NCBI GenBank assembly: GCA_027451285.1
Contig: DAIDJP010000038.1
Location: forward strand, 1 to 32,385
Origin: Acidimicrobiaceae bacterium
GTDB taxonomy: Bacteria > Actinomycetota > Acidimicrobiia > Acidimicrobiales > RAAP-2
DNA length: 32,385 nt
Direction of reading: 5' to 3'
Every line of letters starts with the position of its first letter. Within the stretch, counting starts at the first letter, position 1. A program made the translations under genes and the position numbers. Of the stretch, positions 7,928-16,234 are shown in pieces. The notes below the pieces were generated by a model. It saw only the letters and a list, made by a program, of their open reading frames with translations. It made no database searches and was not told where the DNA came from.

Positions 7928-8575
7928 TCACGTGGCGGGCGCTAGGTCGACGATCAGTTCGGCGCCGGTCGCCGCGCGAACCTCGTCGAGGGAGATCCCC
8001 GGGGCCAGCTCGCGTAGGCTCAGGCCCGCGGGCGTCACGTCGATCACCGCCATGTCGGTGATGATCCGCTGGACGCAGTGGCGCCCCGTGAGGGGCAGCG
8101 AGCACTGCGTGACGATCTTGTGGGTGCCGTCCTTGGCGACGTGCTCCATCATCACGATCACGCGCTTGGCTCCGTGGACGAGGTCCATGGCGCCGCCCAT
8201 CCCCTTGACCATCTTGCCGGGGATCATCCAGTTGGCGAGGTCGCCCGCTTCTGAAACCTGCATGGCGCCCAGGACCGCCACGTCGACGTGGCCGCCGCGG
8301 ATCATGGAGAACGACGTGGCCGAGTCGAAGAAGGACGCGCCGGGCAGGACCGTGACCGTCTCCTTGCCGGCGTTGATCAGGTCGGGGTCGACGGCGTCCT
8401 CGCTCGGGTAGGGGCCTACGCCGAGCACGCCGTTCTCCGAGTGCAGCACGACGTGACGATCGCCGCTCACGTAGTTGGGCACGAGGGTGGGCAGGCCGAT
8501 GCCCAGGTTGACGTAGTCGCCGTCGTTCAACTCCGCGGCGACGCGCGCGGCCAGTTCCTCTCGGGTCAGGGTCAC
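7928..8575 (-). CDS. scoB: 3-oxoacid (acetoacetate) CoA-transferase subunit B
   Basis: The beta subunit of succinyl-CoA:3-oxoacid CoA-transferase, which moves CoA from succinyl-CoA to acetoacetate. The 215-residue product shows [14 protein letters not shown] and the catalytic motif [12 protein letters not shown] with the active Glu at residue 47, followed by [14 protein letters not shown] and [10 protein letters not shown], all typical of this subunit. The start is GTG 8575, overlapping the scoA stop in GTGA; the frame stays open further upstream, but that part is the Arg-rich shadow of scoA. Equimolar production with scoA is expected from the overlap. Related transferases act on 3-oxoadipate, but no aromatic-degradation genes are nearby, whereas HMG-CoA lyase and 3-hydroxybutyrate dehydrogenase are. 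Confidence 0.93.
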   Translation of the reverse strand: MTLTREELAARVAAELNDGDYVNLGIGLPTLVPNYVSGDRHVVLHSENGVLGVGPYPSEDAVDPDLINAGKETVTVLPGASFFDSATSFSMIRGGHVDVAVLGAMQVSEAGDLANWMIPGKMVKGMGGAMDLVHGAKRVIVMMEHVAKDGTHKIVTQCSLPLTGRHCVQRIITDMAVIDVTPAGLSLRELAPGISLDEVRAATGAELIVDLAPAT

Positions 8576-9318
8576 CTTGCCACCGTCCTCTTCTCGATCA
8601 GCTTCTCGGTCTGGGGCGCGGCCACCACGCGCTGGACGAAGATCCCCGGGGTGTGCACGCGCATCGGGTCGAGCTCGCCCACCTCGACGAGCTCTTCGAC
8701 CTCGGCGATCGTGACGCGCCCGGCCGCGGCGCACAGCGGGTTGAAGTTGGCAGCGCTCTTCTCGTAGATGAGGTTGCCATGGGCGTCGCCGTAGCGCGCG
8801 TGCACCAGGGCGAAGTCGGTGGTGATCGCGTGCTCCAAGACGTAGTCACGCCCGTCGAAGTCGCGCACCTCCTTGGCCGGCGAGGCCAGGGCGACCCCGC
8901 CGGATCCGTCGTAGCGCCAGGGTAGGCCGCCCTCGGCCACCTGGGTGCCGACGCCGGCGGGGGTGTAGAAGGCGGCGATGCCCGCACCGCCGGCGCGCAG
9001 GCGCTCGGCGAGGGTGCCCTGGGGCACGAGTTCGACCTCGAGCTCGCCGGAGAGGAATTGGCGCTCGAACTCCTTGTTCTCGCCCACGTAGGAGCCGGTA
9101 GTGCGCCGGATGCGCTTGGCCCCGAGCAGCAGTCCAAGACCGACACCGTCGATGCCGCAGTTGTTCGAGACGGTGACGAGATCGCTCGCGCCGGCTTCAA
9201 AGAGCGCGGCGAGCAGGACGCTCGGGATGCCGCAGAGTCCGAATCCGCCGACGGCGATGCTCGCGCCGTCGCCGATATCCGCGACCGCCTCGGCCGCGGA
9301 GCCAACCACCTTGTCCAT
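8572..9318 (-). CDS. scoA: 3-oxoacid (acetoacetate) CoA-transferase subunit A
   Basis: The alpha subunit of the same CoA-transferase. The 248-residue protein begins [27 protein letters not shown] and continues [12 protein letters not shown], then [34 protein letters not shown], the CoA-transferase stretch [14 protein letters not shown] and [10 protein letters not shown]. These are the standard SCOT-A landmarks. AGAGGAGG lies eight bases upstream of ATG 9318. It overlaps scoB by four bases and starts 64 bases after the serine hydrolase gene on the same strand. Together with bdhA across the divergent promoter it forms a 3-hydroxybutyrate / acetoacetate / acetoacetyl-CoA route. Confidence 0.94.
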   Translation of the reverse strand: MDKVVGSAAEAVADIGDGASIAVGGFGLCGIPSVLLAALFEAGASDLVTVSNNCGIDGVGLGLLLGAKRIRRTTGSYVGENKEFERQFLSGELEVELVPQGTLAERLRAGGAGIAAFYTPAGVGTQVAEGGLPWRYDGSGGVALASPAKEVRDFDGRDYVLEHAITTDFALVHARYGDAHGNLIYEKSAANFNPLCAAAGRVTIAEVEELVEVGELDPMRVHTPGIFVQRVVAAPQTEKLIEKRTVAR

Positions 9319-9382
9319 GCGAACCTCCTCTTCGTCCTCAGGATACCGACGTGCGTGCGAGCCCTTCGGCGAGCCTCACCGA

Positions 9383-10612
9383 CTAGTCCACCAGCGACGC
9401 GTAGACCAGCTGTTGGATCTCGCGTCGCACGGGGTAAATCCAACTGGGCAGCAACTGGGTGTAGAACCCGACGGTCAGTTCCTCGCGCGGGTCCACCCAG
9501 AAGTAGGTCGACGCTGCGCCGCCCCAGGCGACCGAGCCTTCCGAGGTGAGGCTGCGGTTCGTCGGCTGGTGGGCCACGACGGACATGCCCAGGCCGAATC
9601 CCACACCCGACTGGCCGACCTCGCTGAAGGAGTCGCGCGCGAAGGTGCGCAGGTCGCCCTCGTGGGGCAGGTGGTTGCGCGTCATCAGCCCCACCGTGCG
9701 GCTCGAGAGCAATCGGGTGCCGTCGAGCTCGCCGGCGTTGAGCAGCATGGTCATGAACCGCTGGTAGTCGTGCGCGCTCGAGAGCAGTCCGCCGCCGCCG
9801 GCGAGCAGGGTGGGCCAGCGCGTCGCGGCCTCGGCGAGGGACTCGAGGCGCATGGCCTCGCCGGCGTTGTAGGCGTAGAGCATGGCGAGGCGATCGAGCT
9901 TCTCGGGCGGGCAGTACCAGTCGGTGTCGTCCATGCCGAGCGGATCCAGCACGCGCGTGCGGATGAACTCGTCGAGGCTCTGGCCACTCCAGATCTCGAT
10001 CAGGCGACCGATGACGTCGGTGGCGACGGAGTAGTTCCACGCGGTGCCCGGCTGGAAGAGCAGCGGCGCCGAGCACCAGTCGTGCACCGCCTCGGCCAGT
10101 GTGACGGTCTCGGGGTAGGCGAGGTCGTAGCCCTTGGCGCGGTAGAGCTCGTCGATGGGCGTGAGGTTCTGGAACCCGTAGGTCAGTCCGCTCGTGTGGG
10201 TCAAGAGATGGTGCACGCGCACCGGCTCGATCGCCGGCACCGTCACCGGCGCCGACGCCGGGCCGCTCACGTAGACGCGCGGCTCGCGCAACTCCTCGAT
10301 CCAGCGCCCCGCGGGGTCGTTGAGGTCAAAGCGGCCCTCCTCATAGAGGATCATGGCGGCGACCGCGGTGATCGGCTTGGTCATCGAGTACAGGCGCCAG
10401 ATGGTGTCGTCGGTGACCGAGATCTTCGCTTCGCGGTCGCGGTGTCCGCCGCGGCCCACCCAGACGACGTCGCCGCCGCGCGCGAGCGTGAGCAGCCAGC
10501 CGCTCAGGCGTCGGTCGCTCACGTAGCCGTCGAGGTGACGGCGCAGGTTCTCCAGTCGCCTCGCGTCGAGGCCGACGTCGGCGGGATCGCGGCGAATCTC
10601 GATGTGTCTCAT
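9383..10612 (-). CDS. Beta-lactamase-fold serine hydrolase (EstB-like esterase)
   Basis: A 409-residue class C beta-lactamase-related hydrolase. The nucleophile motif is YSMTKP (Ser76, Lys79), the second motif is WNYSVATDVIG with Tyr194 (Tyr-Ser-Val rather than the penicillin-binding Tyr-x-Asn), and a WGG replaces the KTG triad near the end. This combination is typical of carboxylesterases such as EstB and of NylB-like hydrolases, not of antibiotic beta-lactamases. I see no signal peptide from ATG 10612, which has GGGAGGAG upstream, so it is probably cytoplasmic. It heads the minus-strand unit with scoAB and is divergent from the ABC importer. An ester or oligoester of a hydroxy acid would be a sensible substrate, but that is inference. 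Confidence 0.88.
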   Translation of the reverse strand: MRHIEIRRDPADVGLDARRLENLRRHLDGYVSDRRLSGWLLTLARGGDVVWVGRGGHRDREAKISVTDDTIWRLYSMTKPITAVAAMILYEEGRFDLNDPAGRWIEELREPRVYVSGPASAPVTVPAIEPVRVHHLLTHTSGLTYGFQNLTPIDELYRAKGYDLAYPETVTLAEAVHDWCSAPLLFQPGTAWNYSVATDVIGRLIEIWSGQSLDEFIRTRVLDPLGMDDTDWYCPPEKLDRLAMLYAYNAGEAMRLESLAEAATRWPTLLAGGGGLLSSAHDYQRFMTMLLNAGELDGTRLLSSRTVGLMTRNHLPHEGDLRTFARDSFSEVGQSGVGFGLGMSVVAHQPTNRSLTSEGSVAWGGAASTYFWVDPREELTVGFYTQLLPSWIYPVRREIQQLVYASLVD

Positions 10613-10751
10613 TGGCTCCTCCCGACGGACGCTGGGACCACGACCTCCAACGTACTCGAAAATGAGACATGATTCACTTGACATTTTTCTCGCGCTCTGC
10701 TTAACTCAGGGTCGCGCGGGTCGTGGGGACGCGCCTGTCTGGGAGGAAGCA
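10613..10751. promoter_or_regulatory. Divergent promoter region between esterase-sco unit and liv-bdhA operon
   Basis: This 139-base region separates two oppositely transcribed units. For the plus strand a consensus TTGACA at 10678-10683 is followed after 17 bases by TTAACT at 10701-10706, a good sigma-70-type match, with GGGAGGAAG just before livK. GAAAATG at 10658-10664 and CATTTTTC at 10682-10689 form an imperfect inverted repeat overlapping the -35 box, a possible repressor site, perhaps for the TetR at 7122-7871. Confidence 0.6.
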
Positions 10752-11972
10752 ATGAGAAGGTACGTGAGAGTGACGGTGGTGCCGCTAGCGGTCGCGACCC
10801 TGGCGCTGAGCGCCGCGATGGGATCCGCGCAGTTCTCGGGCGCCGCCACCAAGGCCAAGGCCAAGGCCGCCGTCAAGGTGGGCATCGTGACCGAGAAGAC
10901 GGGAATCTTCTCGGCGTACACGGCCGAGTGGCTCCAGGGGGTCAAGATCGGGCTCCAGTACGCGACCAAGGGCACGGACAAGGTGAACGGCCAGAGGATT
11001 TCGCTCAACGTCGTTGACGACGCCGACAACCCGACGACCGCCGCGGCGGACTTCAAGAGCTTCGTGGGCGCGGGCTACAAGATCATCGGCGGCACAGTGG
11101 ACTCAGGGATCGCCACCGAGCTCGCACCGCTGGCCGCGCAGAACAAGGTCCTCTACATCTCGGGTCCGGCCGCCGCCGACCAGGTGACCGGGGTCAACCG
11201 CTATACGTTCCGCTCCGGACGCCAGACCTACCAGGACGTGCAGACCGCGAAGTCCTACATCAAGGCCCTCGGCACCGGCAAGACGGTCCTCGTGCTCGGC
11301 CAGGACTTCGCCTTCGGCCAGTCCTACGTGACCGACGCCACCGCGGCCTTCGGTTCACTGGGTGACACGGTCAAGAGCCTCCTCGTCCCGCTGACGACGA
11401 CGGACTTCACACCGACGGCCCTCCAGGTCCAGGCCATGCACCCGGACATCGTGTTCCTGGCGTGGGCCGGTGCGACCGGAGCCCCCCTGGCCCAGGCACT
11501 CGACCAGCAGGGCATCTTCGCCAGTTCCAAGGTGATCACGGGCCTCGCGAACGTCGCGACCTACCAGTTCTACGGGACCGCGGGTTTGAAGTTCAACTAC
11601 CTATCCCTCTACAACTGGCAGTCGCCGCACAACGCGGTCAACAGCTACCTCATCAAGGGCATGCGTACCGAGTTCCACCAGTACCCCGACCTCTTCACCG
11701 CTGACGGATTCGTGTGGGCCCAGATGGTGGTGCGCGCGATCCAAAAGGGCCAGGGGACCAACGTCTTCAAGATGATCAAGGGCCTCGAGGGCTGGACGTT
11801 CATGGCTCCTAAGGGTCTGCAGACCGTGCGCGCCTCGGACCACGCGATGCTCCAGCCGATGTTCCAGGTGCAGCTCGTCTCCTCGGTGACCGGGGCCTAC
11901 GTGCCGGTGACCCTCGCGACACTGACCAGTGCCCAGACCGCTCCGCCGGTCGTCGCGCACTTCGGCGGCTAG
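10752..11972 (+). CDS. livK: ABC transporter substrate-binding protein, branched-chain amino acid type
   Basis: A 406-residue periplasmic-binding-like protein of the Leu/Ile/Val-binding (type I) family. MRRYVRVTVV and the hydrophobic stretch to ALSAAMGSA form a Sec signal peptide, with probable cleavage after GSA around residue 26; there is no lipobox Cys. The mature part starts VKVGIVTEKTGIFSAY, the usual entry to this fold, and contains KIIGGTVDSGIATELAPLA and TVLVLGQDFAFGQSYV. The start ATG 10752 has GGGAGGAAG; upstream in-frame codons lie in the promoter. It is the first gene of the liv operon, and livG follows after 13 bases. Family members bind amino acids, amides, urea or aromatic and short organic acids, so the ligand is open. 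The bdhA partner hints at a hydroxy or keto acid. Confidence 0.9.
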   Translation: MRRYVRVTVVPLAVATLALSAAMGSAQFSGAATKAKAKAAVKVGIVTEKTGIFSAYTAEWLQGVKIGLQYATKGTDKVNGQRISLNVVDDADNPTTAAADFKSFVGAGYKIIGGTVDSGIATELAPLAAQNKVLYISGPAAADQVTGVNRYTFRSGRQTYQDVQTAKSYIKALGTGKTVLVLGQDFAFGQSYVTDATAAFGSLGDTVKSLLVPLTTTDFTPTALQVQAMHPDIVFLAWAGATGAPLAQALDQQGIFASSKVITGLANVATYQFYGTAGLKFNYLSLYNWQSPHNAVNSYLIKGMRTEFHQYPDLFTADGFVWAQMVVRAIQKGQGTNVFKMIKGLEGWTFMAPKGLQTVRASDHAMLQPMFQVQLVSSVTGAYVPVTLATLTSAQTAPPVVAHFGG

Positions 11973-11985
11973 TTTCCCCCTTCCG

Positions 11986-12756
11986 ATGAGCGTCAACGAG
12001 AAGCCCCAGCCTCCCGCCCTCATGGCGACGGGGCTGGGGTTTCACGTTGGCGGCGTCCAGATCCTCTCCGACGTCGACCTCACGGTCCCGACGGGGAGTT
12101 TCCTCGGCATCATCGGCCCCAACGGGGCGGGCAAGACGACCCTGCTCAACCTGTTGAGTGGGCTGGCGCGCGCGAGCGCGGGCTCGATCCATCTCGAAGG
12201 TCGCGACGTCACCGGCGTGGCGCCAGCAGGGCGGACCCGCCTGGGCGTGGGGCGAACCTTCCAGACGTCGAGCCTGTTCAACTCGCTCTCGGTGTTCGAG
12301 AACGCTCGGCTCTCGGCGCAGGCGCGTCTGGGTGGCAACGCGCGGTTCTGGCGCCGACCCCGCGCGGGAGATGCGGCAAGCGTCGCCGCGCGCGACGCTC
12401 TCGAGCGCGTGGGCCTCGGGCAGATGGCCGCGCACGTGACCGGATCGCTCTCGCACGGCGACAAGCGCAAGCTCGAGCTCGCGATCCTGCTAGCGGGCGA
12501 GGCGCGCGTCCTGCTCCTGGACGAGCCCATGGCCGGCGTGCACTCCGAAGACGTGCCCCTGCTCAGCGCGCTGATCGGCGCGCTGCACGCAGAGGGCCGC
12601 ACGGTGCTGATGGTCGAGCACCACATGAGCGTCGTCGTGGGGCTCGCCGACACCATCGCCGTGCTCGACTCGGGTCGGCTCCTCGCCTGCGGAGCGCCCG
12701 ACGAGGTGATCGCCAACGAGGACGTCCAGAGCGCCTACCTGGGACAGCCGCTGTGA
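11986..12756 (+). CDS. livG: ABC transporter ATP-binding protein LivG
   Basis: A 256-residue nucleotide-binding subunit. Walker A is GPNGAGKTTLLN near residue 45, the signature is LSHGDKRKLELA near 155, Walker B is VLLLDEPMAGV near 175, and a switch His lies in MVEHHM. GRTFQTSSLFNSLSVFEN is the Q-loop region typical of LivG. ATG 11986 has no Shine-Dalgarno; a second ATG at 12022 (MATGLGFHV) would remove 12 residues and also lacks one. The first 57 bases carry a strong hairpin (12001-12042), so the choice of start matters. Its stop overlaps the livF start as GTGA. Confidence 0.92.
   Translation: MSVNEKPQPPALMATGLGFHVGGVQILSDVDLTVPTGSFLGIIGPNGAGKTTLLNLLSGLARASAGSIHLEGRDVTGVAPAGRTRLGVGRTFQTSSLFNSLSVFENARLSAQARLGGNARFWRRPRAGDAASVAARDALERVGLGQMAAHVTGSLSHGDKRKLELAILLAGEARVLLLDEPMAGVHSEDVPLLSALIGALHAEGRTVLMVEHHMSVVVGLADTIAVLDSGRLLACGAPDEVIANEDVQSAYLGQPL
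12001..12042 (+). promoter_or_regulatory. Stem-loop at the livK-livG junction
   Basis: AAGCCCCAGCC at 12001-12011 pairs with GGCTGGGGTTT at 12032-12042, giving eight Watson-Crick pairs plus a G-U and two A-U closing pairs. The 20-base loop contains the alternative livG start at 12022. It sits right after the binding-protein gene, where such hairpins often protect the upstream message or reduce read-through. Confidence 0.5.
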
Positions 12757-13451
12757 CCAACGCCTTCGACGTCACCGACCTGCACGTCACCATCGGCGGG
12801 TCGCACATCCTCCAGGGAGTCTCCCTCGAGGTGCCCCGCGGCGGGGTGACCGCCCTGCTCGGGCGCAACGGCGTCGGCAAGACGACGACGCTGCGCGCCC
12901 TGTTGGGCATCGTGCCGGCCACCGGAACGGTGCGCGTAATGGGCACCGACGTGCTGGGTTGGCCGACGCATCGCATCGTGCGCCTCGGGGTCGGCTACGT
13001 GCCCGAGGACCGCGACGTCTTCGCCGGACTGACGGTCGAGGAGAACCTGCGTCTCGCCGAGCAGACGCCCGAGCCGCACTACGACGAGGTGTACTCGCTC
13101 TTTCCCGAACTGCGCGCGCGCACCCGCCAGCGCGCCGGCACCCTCTCGGGCGGTCAGCAGCAGATGGTCTCCATCGCCCGGGCGCTGCTCAACGGCTGGC
13201 CACTGCTCCTCATCGACGAGCCCTCCAAGGGACTGGCCCCGCGTCTGGTGAGCGAGCTCGCCGAGGTCCTCGAGCGGGTCGCCACCCTCTCGACGGTGCT
13301 GCTCGTCGAGCAGAACCTCGCGGTCGTGCGACGTCTGGCCCAGCGCGTCGTCGTGCTCGATCACGGCGAGGTCGTGCACACCGGCGCGGCCGACGAGCTC
13401 GACGACCCGGTGATGGCGCGCCGGTTCCTCGGCGTGGCGGGGGCGTCGTGA
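12753..13451 (+). CDS. livF: ABC transporter ATP-binding protein LivF
   Basis: The second ATPase subunit, 232 residues. Walker A is GRNGVGKTTTLRALLG near residue 36, then GYVPEDRDVFAGLTVEENL, the signature LSGGQQQMVSIARAL, Walker B LLLIDEPSKGLAP and the switch His region replaced by LLVEQNL. That Gln in VEQ is the normal LivF form. LivF pairs with LivG under the membrane subunits and powers import. The start is GTG 12753 within the livG stop (GTGA), and the end overlaps livH the same way, so all are translated in a coupled series. Confidence 0.95.
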   Translation: MTNAFDVTDLHVTIGGSHILQGVSLEVPRGGVTALLGRNGVGKTTTLRALLGIVPATGTVRVMGTDVLGWPTHRIVRLGVGYVPEDRDVFAGLTVEENLRLAEQTPEPHYDEVYSLFPELRARTRQRAGTLSGGQQQMVSIARALLNGWPLLLIDEPSKGLAPRLVSELAEVLERVATLSTVLLVEQNLAVVRRLAQRVVVLDHGEVVHTGAADELDDPVMARRFLGVAGAS

Positions 13452-14353
13452 CGGTCTTCCTCTCTCTCACCTTCAGTGGCGTCGCCCTGGGCGCGATCTA
13501 CTTCCTCGCCGCGTCGGGCCTGTCGCTCATCTACGGGCTGATGGACATCTTGAACTTCGCCCACGGCCTGTTCATGACCCTGGGGGCGTACGCGGCGTGG
13601 GACGCCGCGACCCACGCGCCGGCGTCGTGGGGCGCGCCGGTGATCTTCGTGGTCTCGTTGGTGGCCGCGGTGCTCGGTGGCGCGCTCGCGGCGGGTCTGA
13701 CCGAGGTCCTCGTCATCCGGCCCCTCTACGGGCGCCCGATCAGCCAGATCCTCGTGACCATCGGGCTCGACCTCGCCGCGACCGGCCTGCTGCTCGGCGC
13801 CTTCGGCTCGAACCCCCAGTCGCTGCCGGTGCCGCTGTGGATGATGGAGGCCTCGCACTTCGCGGGGATCAGTCTGCCCAACGCGGACTACGTCGCCTTC
13901 GCGGGCGGGCTCGTCGTGCTGATCGCCCTCGAGTGGTTCCTGCGGCGCACGCGTTATGGCATCATCATCCGCGCCGGCGTGGAGAACCGCACCATGGTGA
14001 GCGCTCTTGGCATCAACGTGGCCCGCGCCTTCACGCTGGTCTTCGTGATCGGCGGCGCGATGGCGGGTCTCGCGGGGCTGCTCTACGCGGTGGTCTTCTC
14101 CGGCGAGCTGGTCTCGCCGACCCAGGGCGACAGCCTGCTGATCTTCGCCTTCATCGTCGTGGTGATCGGCGGTCTGGGATCGATCCGCGGATCGGCGGTC
14201 GCCGCGTTGATGGTGGGACTCGTCCAGGACTACACGAACTTCTACCTGGGCAATCACCCCGGCATGGCCGAGATCGGCAACCTGTCGGTCGTCTTGCTGC
14301 TCGCCGTCGTGCTCGAGTGGCGCCCCCGCGGTCTGTTCGGGAGCGCGCTGTGA
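13448..14353 (+). CDS. livH: ABC transporter permease LivH
   Basis: A 301-residue integral membrane subunit with about eight hydrophobic segments. The start VFLSLTFSGVALGAIYFLAASGLSLIYGLMDILNFAHG is the hallmark of LivH permeases (the NFAHG motif), and the cytoplasmic coupling stretch is NRTMVSALGINVARAFTLVF near residue 180. The end is EWRPRGLFG. The start is GTG 13448, overlapping the livF stop in GTGA; the frame remains open upstream only as a shadow of livF. It forms the heterodimeric channel with LivM. Confidence 0.94.
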   Translation: MTVFLSLTFSGVALGAIYFLAASGLSLIYGLMDILNFAHGLFMTLGAYAAWDAATHAPASWGAPVIFVVSLVAAVLGGALAAGLTEVLVIRPLYGRPISQILVTIGLDLAATGLLLGAFGSNPQSLPVPLWMMEASHFAGISLPNADYVAFAGGLVVLIALEWFLRRTRYGIIIRAGVENRTMVSALGINVARAFTLVFVIGGAMAGLAGLLYAVVFSGELVSPTQGDSLLIFAFIVVVIGGLGSIRGSAVAALMVGLVQDYTNFYLGNHPGMAEIGNLSVVLLLAVVLEWRPRGLFGSAL

Positions 14354-15426
14354 CGCGCGCGCGCGTCGCCGTCGCCCTCGGGGCGATCTTCGCCGTGTTC
14401 TTCGCGCTGGTGCCGTTCATCTCCCTGCACGTCGACTGGGTGCTGCCGGGCACCGTCAACGTCGTGAATTCGACGGGCACCCTCGAGGTCCTGGCGCTGT
14501 GCTTCATCTTCGCCGGGGTGGCGCTGGGCTACGACGTGATGTTCGGCTTCACCGGCCTCTTGTCGCTCGGGCCGGTGATGTACTTCGCGACCGGGGTCTA
14601 CGTCTTCGACATCGCGCTGACGCGCTGGAACTGGCCGCTCGCGAGCGCGCTCGGCCTCACCTTCGCCGTGTCGCTGGTGCTCGCGCTCGTGCTGGGCGCG
14701 ATCGCGCTGCGCGTGAGCGGCATCGCCTTCACCATGGTGACCCTGGCCTTCGCCCAGGCCTTCTACTACCTGATCGAGGACAACCCGCACGGCCTGACGG
14801 GTGGCGACACCGGACTCGCGCTCAGCACCGCGAGGTTGCCGGCGTTCATGTCGGGGGCGGTCTCCAACACCCGCAACCTCTACTGGATCGCCTTCGGATT
14901 CCTGGTGCTCGCCTACGCCGTCGTCTGGGTCGTCACGGAATCGGCGACCGGGCACGTGTTCGTCGCCATCCGCGAGAACGAGCGCCGTCTCGAGGTCCTC
15001 GGGGTCCGTCCGTTCGGCTACAAGCTGGCGTCCTACACCCTGTCCTCGCTGGTGGCCACCGGCGGCGGCGTCGCCTACATCCTCCTCATCGGCACCGCGG
15101 TGCCCAGCGCCGTGGCCTCGACGACGGTGACCCTGTCCATCCTCGTGATGGTGGTCCTCGGCGGGGCCGGCACCCGCTGGGGCGCGGTCACCGGCGCCAT
15201 CCTCTACGTCTATCTCCAGCAGTATCTGCTCAAGGTGGCCGCGCAGCCCTCGTTCGCGACGCTGCCGTCGTTCCTGCGCGTGCCCCTCTCCCAGCCCCAG
15301 TTCCTGCTGGGCGCGATCTTCGTGCTCTTCGTGCTCTTCGTGCCCGGCGGCGTCGCGGGCCTGGTGAGCCGCCGACGCACGCCGTCGTTGAAGCAGCTGG
15401 TCGCGGGTCAAAGGAGGAAGCAATGA
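14350..15426 (+). CDS. livM: ABC transporter permease LivM
   Basis: A 358-residue membrane subunit with roughly nine to ten hydrophobic segments. Landmarks of LivM are ALGYDVMFGFTGLLSLG (residues 58-74), GDTGLAL after the periplasmic loop, and the coupling region RENERRLEVLGVRPFGYKL, followed by SYTLSSLVATGGGVAYI. The C-terminal end is PGGVAGLVSRRR plus a basic tail. The start is GTG 14350 within the livH stop; the end overlaps the dehydrogenase ATG by four bases (ATGA). The coupling loop is a little divergent from the usual LivM sequence, which may reflect a different substrate class. Confidence 0.92.
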   Translation: MTRARVAVALGAIFAVFFALVPFISLHVDWVLPGTVNVVNSTGTLEVLALCFIFAGVALGYDVMFGFTGLLSLGPVMYFATGVYVFDIALTRWNWPLASALGLTFAVSLVLALVLGAIALRVSGIAFTMVTLAFAQAFYYLIEDNPHGLTGGDTGLALSTARLPAFMSGAVSNTRNLYWIAFGFLVLAYAVVWVVTESATGHVFVAIRENERRLEVLGVRPFGYKLASYTLSSLVATGGGVAYILLIGTAVPSAVASTTVTLSILVMVVLGGAGTRWGAVTGAILYVYLQQYLLKVAAQPSFATLPSFLRVPLSQPQFLLGAIFVLFVLFVPGGVAGLVSRRRTPSLKQLVAGQRRKQ

Positions 15427-16208
15427 CGTTGAAGAATCGGTCGGCACTGGTCACGGGTTCGACGAGCGGCATCGGACTCGCCATCGCCCGCGCGCTCGCG
15501 CGCGAGGGCGCGAACGTGATGATCAACGGATTCGGCGACGCCGAGGAGATCGCGGCGCTCTGTCGCGACCTGGCCGCCGAGTTCGCCGTCGAGGTCGACT
15601 ACGACGGCGCGGACCTGAGCGATCCCGCGGCTGCGGCCGCGCTGGTCGCGACCACGCAGGCGCGCTTCGGCGCCCTCGACATCCTCGTCAACAACGCCGG
15701 CATCCAGTTCGTCGCGCCGATCGAGGAGTTCCCGGCGGCGAAGTGGGACGCCATCATCGCGATCAACCTCTCCTCGGTGTTTCACACGATGAGGGCCGCG
15801 ATTCCCTCGATGAAGGCGCGTGGCTGGGGGCGGATCATCAACGTCGCCTCGGCCCACGGCCTCGTGGCGAGCCCCTTCAAGGTCGCCTACGTCGCGGCCA
15901 AGCACGGGGTGGTCGGCGCGACCAAGGTCGCGGCGATCGAGCTCGCCAACGACGGCGTGACGGTCAACGCCATCTGCCCCGGGTGGGTCCTCACCCCGCT
16001 GGTCGAGCGCCAGCTCGAGGACCGCGCGCGCGACGCCGGCACCGACGTCGGCGTCGAGAGCGACCTGATGCTCGCCGAGAAGCAGCCGATGCACCGCTTC
16101 ACCTCGCCCGAGTCCATCGGCGCGATGGCGGTGTTCCTGTGCTCGGAGGCCGCGTCGACCATCACCGGCGCGCCGCTGTCGATCGACGGGGGCTGGGTCG
16201 CGCAGTAG
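15423..16208 (+). CDS. bdhA: 3-hydroxybutyrate dehydrogenase (SDR family)
   Basis: An NAD-dependent enzyme interconverting (R)-3-hydroxybutyrate and acetoacetate. The 261-residue protein has the cofactor motif TGSTSGIG near the N terminus, NNAGIQFVAPIEEFP, INVASAHGLVASPFK with the active Ser, YVAAKHG with the active Tyr and Lys, and NAICPGWVLTPLVE. The IQFVAPIE, SAHGLVASPFK and TPLVE stretches are specific to bacterial 3-hydroxybutyrate dehydrogenases and not general SDR features. AGGAGGAAG precedes ATG 15423, which overlaps the livM stop. It is the last gene of the importer operon, linking uptake to the first oxidation step; scoAB on the other arm takes the product. Confidence 0.93.
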   Translation: MTLKNRSALVTGSTSGIGLAIARALAREGANVMINGFGDAEEIAALCRDLAAEFAVEVDYDGADLSDPAAAAALVATTQARFGALDILVNNAGIQFVAPIEEFPAAKWDAIIAINLSSVFHTMRAAIPSMKARGWGRIINVASAHGLVASPFKVAYVAAKHGVVGATKVAAIELANDGVTVNAICPGWVLTPLVERQLEDRARDAGTDVGVESDLMLAEKQPMHRFTSPESIGAMAVFLCSEAASTITGAPLSIDGGWVAQ

Positions 16209-16234
16209 CGGTCCGACGCGCGACCGTTTGCTCC

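Noticed and set aside
9383..10612. Antibiotic beta-lactamase
   Set aside because: SxxK is present, but the second motif is Tyr-Ser-Val and the third WGG, as in EstB-like esterases, and I see no export signal.
9101..10672. 523-residue plus-strand open frame opposite scoA and the serine hydrolase
   Set aside because: Antisense shadow rich in Arg, His, Val and Gly with no motif; the minus-strand genes carry complete active-site signatures.
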